Shown here: piece after piece, positions 29,805 through 37,945 of the stretch
How the letters are laid out: every line of letters begins with the position of its first letter
Position numbering within the stretch: position 1 is the stretch's first letter
The notes under the pieces: generated by a model
Seen by the model: the letters and a program-made list of their open reading frames with translations, nothing else
What the model was told of the DNA's origin: nothing
Databases searched by the model: none
Program-made: the position numbers and the translations under genes
Assembly: GCF_000956505.1 (NCBI RefSeq)
Contig: NZ_JYIX01000039.1
Location: forward strand, 186,001 to 250,000
Origin: Microbacterium azadirachtae
GTDB taxonomy: Bacteria > Actinomycetota > Actinomycetes > Actinomycetales > Microbacteriaceae
DNA: 64,000 nt
Direction: 5' to 3'

Positions 29805-30302
29805 ATGCGCACACTGGTGCTCAACGCTGGGTACGAACCGCTCGCGGTCGTGTCGTTCAGACGCGCGATCGTGCTGGTCATGAACAAGAAGGCGTCCGTC
29901 GTCGAGTGCGCCGTCGACGATCCCGTCTGGGCGGCGAGCGGACGTTTCGAACGGCCCGCCGTGATCGTGCTGAGCCGTTACGTGCGGATGCCGAGAGCCC
30001 GGTACACGCCCGTCACGAGACGCGGAGTGCTGCGCCGGGACGGCAATCGCTGCGGCTACTGCGGGAAGTCGGCCTCCACCATCGATCACGTGCTGCCGCG
30101 CTCGCGCGGTGGCAAGAACTCCTGGGAGAACCTCGTCGCCTGCTGCCTGCGCTGCAACAACGTCAAGAGCGACCGCACCCCGCAGGAGATGGGCTGGGAG
30201 CTGCGGCTGACGCCCGCCCCGCCGCGGGGGACCGGTTGGACGGTGCGCGGATCCGAACGGGGCGACCCCCGCTGGGAGCCTTACCTGGCGATGGCGGCAT
30301 AG
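29805..30302 (+). CDS. HNH endonuclease family protein
   Basis: 165 residues. The N-terminal half (MRTLVLNAGYEPLAVVSFRRAI) is typical of this actinobacterial group. The HNH core has the zinc knuckle CGYC, the catalytic histidine in STIDHVLPRSRGGKNSWENLV, the second knuckle CLRC, and NNVKSDRTP. HNH proteins of this group are chromosomally conserved and may act in DNA repair; no restriction partner lies nearby. The start at ATG 29805 matches the family. Confidence 0.9.
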   Translation: MRTLVLNAGYEPLAVVSFRRAIVLVMNKKASVVECAVDDPVWAASGRFERPAVIVLSRYVRMPRARYTPVTRRGVLRRDGNRCGYCGKSASTIDHVLPRSRGGKNSWENLVACCLRCNNVKSDRTPQEMGWELRLTPAPPRGTGWTVRGSERGDPRWEPYLAMAA

Positions 30303-30333
30303 AGCCGCGTGCGCTCGTTAGACTGGGAGGGCG

Positions 30334-30407
30334 CCTTCGTAGCTCAGTCGGATAGAGCGGCCCTCTCCTAAAGGGCAGGTCGCAGGTTCGAATCCTGTCG
30401 GGGGCAC
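30334..30407 (+). tRNA. tRNA-Arg (anticodon CCT)
   Basis: The acceptor gccttcg pairs with cgggggc (two G-U pairs); the anticodon loop is CTCCTAA with anticodon CCT, which reads AGG arginine codons; the T arm is GCAGGTTCGAATCCTGT. No integrase or att duplication is seen beside it. Confidence 0.93.
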
Positions 30408-30408
30408 A

Positions 30409-30452
30409 AGCAGAAGAAGACCGCCCCGGAGGGGTGGTCTTCTTCTGCTTTG
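30409..30452 (+). terminator. tRNA-Arg terminator
   Basis: A stem of about 20 bp (30409-30428 with 30432-30451) with one G-U pair, a three-base loop and a following TTT directly after the tRNA. Confidence 0.88.
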
Positions 30453-30494
30453 TCGACCGCGACAGGCGAATGGAGATGCGGAGCGCCGGCAAAA

Positions 30495-30528
30495 CAGAAG
30501 GGACCGTCCCGCAGGACGGCCCCTTCTG
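30495..30528 (-). terminator. lsr2 terminator
   Basis: cagaaggg (30495-30502) with cccttctg (30521-30528) and ccgtcc (30504-30509) with ggacgg (30514-30519), one mismatch between, 14 bases past the lsr2 stop. On the minus strand it is followed by TTTT. Confidence 0.8.
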
Positions 30529-30541
30529 TCATGCTTCGCGA

Positions 30542-30886
30542 TCAGTGCGCGGCGCGGTACGCCTCGATCACATCGGCCGGAATGCGGCCGCGCTCGGAGA
30601 GCTTGTAGCCGTTGTCGCCGGCCCAGGAGCGGATCGCCGCGGTCTCCGGGTTGCGGTTCGGGCGCTTGGCCGCCGCGGACGGACGGCCGGCCGCCGCGCG
30701 CTGTGTGCGCCGACCCGAGGCGATGAACGGAGCGAGCGCCGCGCGCAGGTCTGCGGCGTGCGCGCTGGTCAGGTCGATTTCATAGGCGGAGCCGTCGAGC
30801 GAGAAATGCACGGTCTCGCCCTCGCCCACCTCAAGAACGGAACCGTCGATATCGTCGACGAGCTGATGAACGATTTTGCGTGCCAT
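30542..30886 (-). CDS. lsr2: Lsr2 nucleoid-associated protein
   Basis: 114 residues. The N-terminal dimer domain begins [16 protein letters not shown] and includes [17 protein letters not shown]; the C-terminal DNA-binding domain has [26 protein letters not shown] with the RGR hook that enters the minor groove of AT-rich DNA. Lsr2 silences horizontally acquired and AT-rich loci. It stands alone on the minus strand between its terminator and the SMR gene. Confidence 0.95.
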   Translation of the reverse strand: MARKIVHQLVDDIDGSVLEVGEGETVHFSLDGSAYEIDLTSAHAADLRAALAPFIASGRRTQRAAAGRPSAAAKRPNRNPETAAIRSWAGDNGYKLSERGRIPADVIEAYRAAH

Positions 30887-30940
30887 GGCGACAAATCTAC
30901 GTGCAGGAATTGTCTATGGCAATGATTGGAATGCGGAATG

Positions 30941-31267
30941 TCATGAATGTCCCGGATCGATCAACTTCAATCCGACAATGCATCCCACCAGACCGAGGAT
31001 CAACAGGATCCGGATCCAGGACACATCGGAATCGCCGGTGATCATGGCCCAGATGACGGTGAGCGAGGCTCCGATGCCGACCCACACCGCATAGGCGGTG
31101 GCGGTCGGGATCTCCCGCATCGCCCAGGCCAGCCCGAACATCGATGCGGCCAGGCCGATCACGAAGACGATGCTGGGCCAGAGCCGGGTGAACCCCTCGG
31201 CCTTGCCGAGGGCCGTCGCCCAGACGGCCTCGAGGACTCCGGAGATGATGAGCACGATCCACGCCAT
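30941..31267 (-). CDS. SMR-family guanidinium exporter (Gdx/SugE type)
   Basis: 108 residues with four membrane helices. The proton-coupling glutamate is E13 in ISGVLEAVWATALGKAEGFT, and the PTATAYAVWVGIGASLT and IRILLILGLVGCIVGLKL helices are typical of the SugE/Gdx branch. The protein works as a dual-topology dimer. The guanidine-III riboswitch upstream identifies guanidinium as the likely substrate and not generic quaternary ammonium compounds. AGGAGG lies six bases before the ATG. Confidence 0.92.
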   Translation of the reverse strand: MAWIVLIISGVLEAVWATALGKAEGFTRLWPSIVFVIGLAASMFGLAWAMREIPTATAYAVWVGIGASLTVIWAMITGDSDVSWIRILLILGLVGCIVGLKLIDPGHS

Positions 31268-31281
31268 GGCGGGCCTCCTGA

Positions 31282-31325
31282 GAGCCAGTCTTTTCGCTGT
31301 CCGGGTACTGGCCCGCCTCGTCCGG
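31282..31325 (-). promoter_or_regulatory. Guanidine-III (ykkC-III) riboswitch
   Basis: Read on the minus strand, the leader starts CCGGACGAGG and continues GGCCAGUACCCGGACAG then AAAAGACUGGC. This reproduces the ykkC-III order: CCGGACGAGG, a stem strand ending in GUACCCGG, CAG, an A-rich AAGAC segment, and the closing stem strand. Stem GCCAGU/ACUGGC forms the ligand-bound fold. GGCGGGCC (31317-31310) can instead pair with GGCCCGCC (31275-31268), which overlaps the AGGAGG ribosome site and abuts the ATG. Free guanidine should therefore release the ribosome site. Confidence 0.88.
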
Positions 31326-31386
31326 GTGCGCAGTGCGCTGTGTCGAGACTACCGCGGCCGCCTGGGCAGGAGCAGGGCACCCCGGC

Positions 31387-32241
31387 TCACGGGATCAGCC
31401 CGTCCCTCCGCGCCCGCGCGACGGCGGCATGCCGGGTCGGGGCGTCGAGCTTCGCCATCGCCGTGCCCAGATACGCCTTCACCGTCGATTCGCGCAGTCC
31501 CAGCTCGGCGGCCACCTGTGCGTTGGTCTGCCCGAGGGCCGCGCAGCTCAGCACGTCCAACTCTCGCGGGGACAGGCGCACCTCGGAAAGGCGAGGGAGC
31601 GGTGAGGGTGCGGACAGGGCCAGCAGTCGCCGCTCGAGCTCTCCGAGGCGTTCGCGCACGGTCTCATCCGGCACGAGGGCGGCGATCGATCGCAGCTCGG
31701 CGAAACTCTCCCGCAGCTCCTCGCGGTGCGCGGGACTCAGCGCTGGTGGGGGAGTGGGCGCGCTCGCCGAGCGCAGGCGTCTCTCCACCTCCTCGCGGAT
31801 GCGCAGTTCACCGGCGAGCGCATCGGCGATCTGCATCGCCGGGGCGGTGGTGATCCCACCCGCCGGCGGCTCCTCCCACGCTCCCGCGTACAGCACACCG
31901 CGCGGCCGCCCCGACACGATCACCGGGATCGCGAGCAGGGTGCGCAGCCCCTCGCCCAGGACGAAGCCGTCGTAGTCGTGCGTGATCTGCTGCGAGGCGC
32001 CGTAGTCGTGCGTCATGCGCGGGCGCAGTTCGATCATCGCGCGCCCGCCGAGCCCGCGCTGCGGCTGCACGCGGAGCCCCTCGAGGCTCCGCGTGCGGGA
32101 GCCGACGATCGCGGTGACGGGGACTTCGCCGCTGTCGAGCAGCCCGCCGAATGCGACAGGGAAACGGGTGCGCCGGATGAGCTCGCGCACCGCCTGCGCG
32201 ACCAGATCCGCGTCGGATCCGACGGTCTCGAACGAGTTCAC
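31387..32241 (-). CDS. LuxR-family regulator with GAF-like sensor domain
   Basis: 284 residues, GTG start at 32241. A GAF-like N-terminal domain (about 8-150; RRTRFPVAFGGLLDSG, LLAIPVIVSGRPRGVLYAG) is followed by a coiled linker and a LuxR helix-turn-helix (about 222-284; LSPRELDVLSCAALGQTNAQVAAELGLRESTVKAYL). Such proteins in actinobacteria often control aromatic or alcohol catabolism, but no such genes are adjacent here. No other regulator partner is visible. Confidence 0.85.
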   Translation of the reverse strand: MNSFETVGSDADLVAQAVRELIRRTRFPVAFGGLLDSGEVPVTAIVGSRTRSLEGLRVQPQRGLGGRAMIELRPRMTHDYGASQQITHDYDGFVLGEGLRTLLAIPVIVSGRPRGVLYAGAWEEPPAGGITTAPAMQIADALAGELRIREEVERRLRSASAPTPPPALSPAHREELRESFAELRSIAALVPDETVRERLGELERRLLALSAPSPLPRLSEVRLSPRELDVLSCAALGQTNAQVAAELGLRESTVKAYLGTAMAKLDAPTRHAAVARARRDGLIP

Positions 32242-32440
32242 CCGACTACCAGCTTCCGGGGTGTCCGCCCCGTCGTTTTGTAGCGTCGACGCTATCACTC
32301 GGGCAGGTATGAGGGTGTGCCGGAGAATGCCGACGGGGCTGAGGGAGCCCGTGCCGGATCCGTCATTTCCCCTGCGTCCGGAACGTGCGGGTGCTGGCGC
32401 AATAGCGGCACAGCGACAGTGCCTCTCTGGAAAGGGAGAG

Positions 32441-32475
32441 CGTCCGCCCCAGCGGCCTACACGCCGGGGCGGACG
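32441..32475 (-). terminator. Terminator overlapping the alkyltransferase-like gene end
   Basis: cgtccgcccc (32441-32450) pairs with ggggcggacg (32466-32475). The stem includes the last codons and stop of the gene and is followed on the minus strand by CTCTCCCTTT. Confidence 0.7.
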
Positions 32476-33014
32476 TCGTGCACGGGACGGGCTCGGGCAG
32501 CCGCATCCGCCTCCAAGTCGAGGAGGTATCGCTTGCGTTCGGGATGCGCGCCGTACTCGCCGGGCGAGCCGTCCGCGCGCACCACGCGGTGCACAGGCAC
32601 CACGATCGAGAAGGGTGTGTTCCTGCAAGCGGTCCCCACCGCCCTGGCGGCACCCGGACTGCCCGCCATCGCCGCGATCTCGCCGTAGCTCGCGCTCTCG
32701 CCCCAGGGGATCTCGCACACGGACTGCAGTGCGGCGCGGGTGAACCCGTTCGCGAGCCGCCAGTCCAGGGTGAACTCCCGATCGAAGCGGATCGGCTCTC
32801 CGGAGAAGTACGCGTGCAGAAGCTCGTCGATCTCCGCGCTCGCACCAGGATCGGGTTCCGGCACGGCGTGCAGCATCCGCGCGGTCGCCTCGAGCGCCCA
32901 GGGGGAGCCGCGGTGCATCCCCTCCGGCAGGTCGAACGCCACCAGCCCCTCGTCGGAGAACACACACAGCGCGTCCCCGAACGGGGTGTCGGCGAAGTCG
33001 TAGCGGTAGGTCAT
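32457..33014 (-). CDS. O6-alkylguanine-DNA alkyltransferase homologue with Cys-to-Val change
   Basis: 185 residues with the Ogt/MGMT layout: an N-terminal domain, then the DNA-binding helix-turn-helix WGESASYGEIAAMAGSPGAA with the arginine finger region and GTACRNTPFSIVVPVHRVV. The active site PCHRV is here PVHRV: codon GTG at 32592-32594 gives V141 where the methyl-accepting cysteine belongs. The rest of the pocket (GSPGEYGAHPERKRYLLDLE) is kept. It cannot act as a suicide methyltransferase; it may bind alkylated bases to flag them for nucleotide excision, as ATL proteins do. Confidence 0.85.
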   Translation of the reverse strand: MTYRYDFADTPFGDALCVFSDEGLVAFDLPEGMHRGSPWALEATARMLHAVPEPDPGASAEIDELLHAYFSGEPIRFDREFTLDWRLANGFTRAALQSVCEIPWGESASYGEIAAMAGSPGAARAVGTACRNTPFSIVVPVHRVVRADGSPGEYGAHPERKRYLLDLEADAAARARPVHDVRPGV

Positions 33015-33213
33015 GCACCCATCCTCGGTCACCGCGTGCGCGCACGACGGCCGGATCCGCAATCGGTGCGAATAATCCGGAAAAGGCCCGCTGTGGAGGG
33101 GGAAAGCACCTGAATCCGGCGAAACCCAGTGGATCTGACGGTTCTGCCCATCCACCACGCCTAGTCTTTGTCGTGTGTGGCGACGTGACGGGAAGAACGC
33201 GGAGGAGAAGTCC

Positions 33214-36200
33214 GTGACGCCCGGCGACGTCGATGTGGCAGAGCCGGGCGTGCAGGCGGTGCACGCGGCGACGGCGGAACGGGCCCGTCTCAGGGCGGAA
33301 GCAGCAGAGCTCGGGGGTCCCTCGCCGCTGACCGCCTATCGCGACATCGCCGCGGGCGGGATCGACATCTCGCGCGCTCACCCCGGCAGCCTGCCGCAGT
33401 TCATCACGGGCCGTTCCACGCTGCTGTCCAACCTGTTCCGCGACGAGGTGGGGCTCCGCGGCGCTCGCCTCGCCGCCGACCGGATCACGGCGAAGAACAC
33501 CGAGCTGCGCACCGTGCGCGGCCTCGATGCCGTGCACCTCGCGGTCGGCCTGTGCACCTGGCGGATCGGCGGCGTCGACTACGCCGCCCCGATGCTGCTG
33601 CGTCCGCTCGCGATCCGCCGGCACTACGCGGACTACGAGCTGAAGCTGCACGGGCAGTTCTTCCTCAACCCCGAGCTCGTGCGCATCGCGCGCGATCACT
33701 TCGGGATCACAATCGACGACGCCCGCCTCGCAGCGCTCGCCTACCAGAACGGCGTGTTCGCGCCGCAGCCGGCGATCGACATGCTGCGCGCGGCCACCTC
33801 ATCCGTCGACACGTTCTCGGTGCAGCCGCGCATGATGGTGTCCACGTTCGCCGACGTCGGCACCGCGATGGCCCGCGACGCGCACGACCTCGACCACCCG
33901 ATGCTCAACGCCCTGGCCGGCCACGCGGCCGACCGCGAGCGCGTCTCGGCGCCGGGACCGCAGCCGTCCACGGCCGGGCCCGATGACCGCGCCCCGGCTT
34001 CGGACAACCTCCTGCTCGATGCCGACAACGAGCAGGAGCAGGTGCTCGCCCGGATCGCGGCAGGACATTCCCTCACGGTCTCGACGCTCCCCGGAACCGG
34101 CGGGACGCAGACCGTGATCAACGCGATCGGCGAGCTGGTGCGCGCGGGCAAGCGCGTGCTCGTCGTCTCTCCCCGCCGCTCGACGCTCGACGGCGTGCGG
34201 CACCGCCTGAGCGGGATCGGGCTGGACGGGTTCGCCGTCTCGCCGGCCTCGGTGCGCCGGGATCTGGTGCGCGCGATCGGGCGCAACGAGAAGGCCGCGG
34301 CCCCCAAACTGGCCGAGATCGACGACGCCCTGCTGCGGCTGCGGACGGTGCTGCGCGACTACCGCCGCGCGCTGACCGAGACGGATCCTGCGCTGGGCGC
34401 GAGCGTGCTCGACGCGACCCGCATGCTCACCCGGCTGGCGCTGCTCCCGACGCCGCCGACCACGACGGCGCGGCTCGGACGCCCCGCGCTGCAGAACCTC
34501 GCGGAGGACCGCACGCACGCCGCCGAGGCGCTGGCGCAGGCCGCGCGGCTGGGGGAGTTCCGGTTCGGGCCCGACGACTCGCCCTGGTACGGGGTCGTGT
34601 TCTCCTCGTCGGACGAAGCGCACCGCGTGCACGCGCTCGCCGAGACCCTGCACGCGCGCACCGTGCCGGAGCTGCTCGAGCTGGGCTACGAACTCGTCGC
34701 CCAGACGCACATGCGCCCGTTCGCGACGATCACGGAGCTCGGCGAGTACCTGCGCCTGCTCCGGGGGATCCGCGACTCGCTCGACCACTTCACTCCTGCC
34801 GTGTTCGAGCGGCCGCTCGGGGAGCTCATCAAGGCGCATGGCAGCCGCCGGGACAGCGCGGCGATGACCGGCGCGAATCGTCGTCGGCTGCGCCAGCTCG
34901 CCAAGGAGTACGTGCGCCCCGGTGCGCACGTGGGAGACATGCACGACGCGCTCACGCGCATCCAGTCCCAGCGCACCGAATGGCAGCGCTATGTCGATGC
35001 CGGCGTCGCACCAGAGGTGCCGCTCGGACTCGCCGACGTGTCCGTCGCCTGGCGCGACGTCGATGCGCAGCTCGCCGAGCTCGACACGGCTCTGGGACGC
35101 CGCGAGCCGCTCGCGACGCTTCCGGTCGCGCGCCTGCTGCGCACGCTCGCCGGACTCGCAGCCAAGTCGGACGTCTTCGACAACCTCATCGAGCGCGCCC
35201 GCATCCGCGACGAGCTGGCTGGGCTCGGGCTCGAGCCGCTCCTCATCGACCTGTCCACCCGGCACCTCTCGGAGGATCGGGTGGGCGCGGAGCTGGAGTA
35301 CGCCTGGTGGCAGTCCCTGCTCGAGCAGGCGCTGAGACAGAACCGCTCCCTGCTGGGGGCGAACACCTCGGTCGTCGACCAGCTCGAGCGCGACTTCCGC
35401 CTCGTGGACGAGGCGCACGCCGGGGCTGCCGGCCCGCTGCTCGCCTGGCAGCTGAGCGGCCAGTGGCGGATCTCGATCGTGGACGAGGCCGCGGAGGCGC
35501 AGAACCTCCGACACGGGCTCACGCAGCACCGCACCACGGTCGCCGAGCTCGTGGCCGCGGCCCCCACGCTCATGCGCGTGCTCGCGCCGGTGTGGATCGC
35601 CTCGCCCTATCAGGTGCCGGATCTGCCGGACTCCGTGGAGTTCGACGCCGTGATCCTCGTCGACGCCGCGGCGATCAACCTCGCGGAGGCGACGCCGGCG
35701 ATCCGCCGCGCCCGTCAGATCGTCGCATTCGGCGACCCCGTGCTGCAGAAGCCGACCGCGTTCCAGGTCGCCACGATGCCCGCGGAGGACCGCGACGAGG
35801 AGGAGCCGTTCGACGACGTCTCGGTGTTCGAGCGCCTCTCCGAGCTGCTGCCCGTGGTCACGCTGACGCGCAGCTACCGCGCCGGCGGCGAGGATCTGGC
35901 CTCGCTCATCAACGACGCCTTCTACGGCGGCGAGATCGTGTCGCTGCCGTGGGCGGGGTCCTACCTCGGCCGCGGATCGCTGACGGTGGACTATGTCGAG
36001 GGCGGTGTGGGCATCCCGCACCCCGAGACGGGCGCGATGGAGAGTCCCGAGGCCGAGGTCGCGCGCATCGTGACGCTCGTGGTCGAGCATGCGGTGCACC
36101 GCCCCACGGAGTCGCTCATGGTCGTCACGGCCAGCCGCACGCACGCCGAGCGGGTCTTCGCCGCGGTGTCGATCGCCTTCGCGGGCCGCAGCGACGTGGC

Positions 36201-36873
36201 CGAGTTCGTCGGCAGGGACACGCAGGAGCCCTTCATCGTGCTGACGCTCGAGGAGGCCGCTGCCGAGAGCCGCGACCGCGTCGTCTTCTCGCTCGGCTAC
36301 GGCGTCACCAAGCACGGCCGCGTGCTCAGCGATTTCGGCGACCTGTCTTCTCCCGACGGCGATCGCCTGCTCACGATCGGCATGACCAGGGCGCGTCGCT
36401 CGATGGTGATCGTGTCGTCGATCCGTCCGTCCTCGTTCGACGAGGGGCGCCTGGATCACGGCGCGGCCACGCTCATGTCGATCCTCGGCGATCTCGCCGG
36501 GCACGCCCGCGAGGAGCGCGCCGAGGACCAGGCGGATCCGCTGACCCTCGCGCTCGCCCGTGAGCTGCGCCGTATCGGGGTCTCGGTCGACGTCGACTAC
36601 CGCGGTCTGCTGCCGCTCGTGGCGCAGCACGCCGGCAAGGCGGTCGTGATCGAGCCGGATCCGGAGTCGCGTGCCGAATCGCTCCGCGAGACCCTGCGGC
36701 TGCGCCCCCAGGTGCTGCGGCGGCTGGGATGGCACTACATCCGCGTGCACGCCTTCGATCTGTACAGCGATCCCGCCGGGGTCGCGCGCCGGATCGGCGA
36801 GGTGCTCGGGGTGCCCCTCGACGCACCGCGCGTGGACGGCGACACCCAGCCGCTCGATGTGGACGATGCCTGA
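33214..36873 (+). CDS. Large degenerate SF1 (DNA2/NAM7-like) helicase with REase_MTES_1575-like C-terminus
   Basis: 1,219 residues from GTG 33214 (GGAGGAG six bases upstream); GTG 33175, seven bases after TAGTCT, is an alternative. The SF1 helicase layout is recognisable: motif I position LPGTGGTQT (about 292-300), RVLVVSPRRSTLDGV, motif II position ILVDAAAINLAEA (about 814), IVAFGDPVLQKPT, VTLTRSYRAGG, and TIGMTRARRSMVIVSS (motif VI). The Walker A lysine is replaced by glycine and the motif II glutamate by alanine, so ATPase activity is doubtful. The last ~110 residues resemble a Vsr-like nuclease fold (LRRLGWHYIRVHAFDLYSDP). Role unknown. Confidence 0.75.
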   Translation: MTPGDVDVAEPGVQAVHAATAERARLRAEAAELGGPSPLTAYRDIAAGGIDISRAHPGSLPQFITGRSTLLSNLFRDEVGLRGARLAADRITAKNTELRTVRGLDAVHLAVGLCTWRIGGVDYAAPMLLRPLAIRRHYADYELKLHGQFFLNPELVRIARDHFGITIDDARLAALAYQNGVFAPQPAIDMLRAATSSVDTFSVQPRMMVSTFADVGTAMARDAHDLDHPMLNALAGHAADRERVSAPGPQPSTAGPDDRAPASDNLLLDADNEQEQVLARIAAGHSLTVSTLPGTGGTQTVINAIGELVRAGKRVLVVSPRRSTLDGVRHRLSGIGLDGFAVSPASVRRDLVRAIGRNEKAAAPKLAEIDDALLRLRTVLRDYRRALTETDPALGASVLDATRMLTRLALLPTPPTTTARLGRPALQNLAEDRTHAAEALAQAARLGEFRFGPDDSPWYGVVFSSSDEAHRVHALAETLHARTVPELLELGYELVAQTHMRPFATITELGEYLRLLRGIRDSLDHFTPAVFERPLGELIKAHGSRRDSAAMTGANRRRLRQLAKEYVRPGAHVGDMHDALTRIQSQRTEWQRYVDAGVAPEVPLGLADVSVAWRDVDAQLAELDTALGRREPLATLPVARLLRTLAGLAAKSDVFDNLIERARIRDELAGLGLEPLLIDLSTRHLSEDRVGAELEYAWWQSLLEQALRQNRSLLGANTSVVDQLERDFRLVDEAHAGAAGPLLAWQLSGQWRISIVDEAAEAQNLRHGLTQHRTTVAELVAAAPTLMRVLAPVWIASPYQVPDLPDSVEFDAVILVDAAAINLAEATPAIRRARQIVAFGDPVLQKPTAFQVATMPAEDRDEEEPFDDVSVFERLSELLPVVTLTRSYRAGGEDLASLINDAFYGGEIVSLPWAGSYLGRGSLTVDYVEGGVGIPHPETGAMESPEAEVARIVTLVVEHAVHRPTESLMVVTASRTHAERVFAAVSIAFAGRSDVAEFVGRDTQEPFIVLTLEEAAAESRDRVVFSLGYGVTKHGRVLSDFGDLSSPDGDRLLTIGMTRARRSMVIVSSIRPSSFDEGRLDHGAATLMSILGDLAGHAREERAEDQADPLTLALARELRRIGVSVDVDYRGLLPLVAQHAGKAVVIEPDPESRAESLRETLRLRPQVLRRLGWHYIRVHAFDLYSDPAGVARRIGEVLGVPLDAPRVDGDTQPLDVDDA

Positions 36874-37099
36874 CGACGAACCGTCCGTGTCGCCAGAGCC
36901 GGCCGAGGCGGATTCCGCCGACTCGGGATCCCGGCAGCGCGTCGTGCGCGTGCGAGGGTCGCGCCGCGCGCGCCTGACACCCGCCCCCGGCACGCACGCC
37001 GAACCCGACGAGCGCGACCGCGAGTCCGGCGCCGGGGCCAAGGGCGCCTCGGGTCCGAACGACGCGGCGCTGCGCCGCGAGGTCCCGCCGCACTACTGA
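36866..37099 (+). CDS. Small basic, disordered protein coupled to the helicase gene
   Basis: 77 residues; its ATG overlaps the helicase stop by eight bases, so it is translated with it. Acidic start (MPDDEPSVSPEPAEADSADS), then a basic centre (RQRVVRVRGSRRARL) and a charged tail. No domain is recognisable; the composition suggests an unfolded nucleic-acid-binding partner. Confidence 0.65.
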   Translation: MPDDEPSVSPEPAEADSADSGSRQRVVRVRGSRRARLTPAPGTHAEPDERDRESGAGAKGASGPNDAALRREVPPHY

Positions 37100-37121
37100 G
37101 GCGCCGGACGCGCGCCGACGA

Positions 37122-37157
37122 CGACGCCCCGGTCGCCACGAGGGCGCCGGGGCGTCG
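37122..37157. terminator. Bidirectional terminator between the helicase unit and mscL
   Basis: cgacgccccgg (37122-37132) pairs with ccggggcgtcg (37147-37157), with a further inner cgcc/ggcg pair, between converging genes. Confidence 0.85.
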
Positions 37158-37202
37158 GTGCTTCGTCCTGTCGCTGCGCTCCGCGCTCAGCAACCAGTCC
37201 GA

Positions 37203-37613
37203 TCAGGCCGACTTCTGCTTCTCGAGCAGGTCGCGGATCTGGATGAGCAGCTCCTGCTCGGTCGGCACTGCTTCGGCGTCCTCGGGCAGGCCGGCCTTCG
37301 CCGCCTGGCGCTCCTTGAAGTGGTTCATGGGGACGACGAACACGAAGTAGACGACGAGCGCCACTGCGAGGAAGCTGATCACCGCGGTGATGAGGCCGCC
37401 GATCGGGAACGTGACCGGCTGGTTGTAGATGCCGTGGATCGTCGGGCCGAAGTTGCCATTCTTGTCCGGCTGGTAGAACAGGGCGACGATCGGGTTGATG
37501 ATGCTGTCGACGATGGCAGTGACGACCGCAGTGAACGCGCCGCCGATGACGACCGCGACGGCCAGATCGATGACGTTCCCGCGAAGGATGAAGTCTTTGA
37601 AGCCCTTGATCAT
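37203..37613 (-). CDS. mscL: Large-conductance mechanosensitive channel
   Basis: 136 residues, standard MscL length. The pore helix FKDFILRGNVIDLAVAVVIGGAF with the conserved gate glycines and valine, the periplasmic loop, the second helix (FPIGGLITAVISFLAVALVVYFVFVVP) and a C-terminal helix with ELLIQIRDLLEKQ are all present. It forms a pentamer that opens on hypo-osmotic shock. FmdB-type zinc-ribbon and folate cyclo-ligase genes precede it on the same strand. Confidence 0.97.
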   Translation of the reverse strand: MIKGFKDFILRGNVIDLAVAVVIGGAFTAVVTAIVDSIINPIVALFYQPDKNGNFGPTIHGIYNQPVTFPIGGLITAVISFLAVALVVYFVFVVPMNHFKERQAAKAGLPEDAEAVPTEQELLIQIRDLLEKQKSA

Positions 37614-37641
37614 GCTTTTTCTCTCCCCTGAATGGTCGGCC

Positions 37642-37917
37642 TCAGGATCCAGAGGCCGGTGCGGAGGCGGGCGCAGGTGTGGCGCTCGCCGTCGATTCCG
37701 ACTTCGATGATGCCCCCGTCGAGGAGGAAACCCCAGATCCCGCACGCGAGTCGGTGCGATAGAAGCCCGAGCCGTTGAAGGTCACGCCGATCGATCCGTA
37801 CTCCTTGCGCAGGCGGCCCTGACATTCGGGGCACTCGGTGAGGGTGCTGTCGGAGAACGACTGCACGGCGTCGAAGCGGTGCCCGCAGGCGGTGCAGGCG
37901 TAGGAGTAGGTGGGCAT
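37642..37917 (-). CDS. FmdB-family zinc-ribbon protein
   Basis: 91 residues. The start MPTYSYACTACGHRFDAVQS and the second knuckle CPEC make the FmdB zinc ribbon, followed by GSIGVTFNGSGFYRTD. The last ~30 residues are a Ser/Ala/Pro tail. Function is undefined; the gene is usually beside mscL or a folate cyclo-ligase in actinobacteria, as here. Confidence 0.88.
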   Translation of the reverse strand: MPTYSYACTACGHRFDAVQSFSDSTLTECPECQGRLRKEYGSIGVTFNGSGFYRTDSRAGSGVSSSTGASSKSESTASATPAPASAPASGS

Positions 37918-37945
37918 GGGGCCTCGCAGGTCTCGGTTCGGAGGG

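Noticed and set aside
30334..30407. tRNA-Arg as an integration site
   Set aside because: No integrase, no duplicated 3' tRNA end and no composition change downstream; the following genes are core.
33175..33213. GTG 33175 as start of the helicase-like gene
   Set aside because: It fits the leaderless spacing (TAGTCT seven bases upstream) but GTG 33214 has a strong GGAGGAG at correct distance. Kept as an alternative only.
33799..37041. A 1,080-codon minus-strand frame under the helicase-like gene
   Set aside because: Shadow frame rich in Arg, Gly, Ala and His without domains; the plus-strand gene has helicase motifs and a ribosome site.
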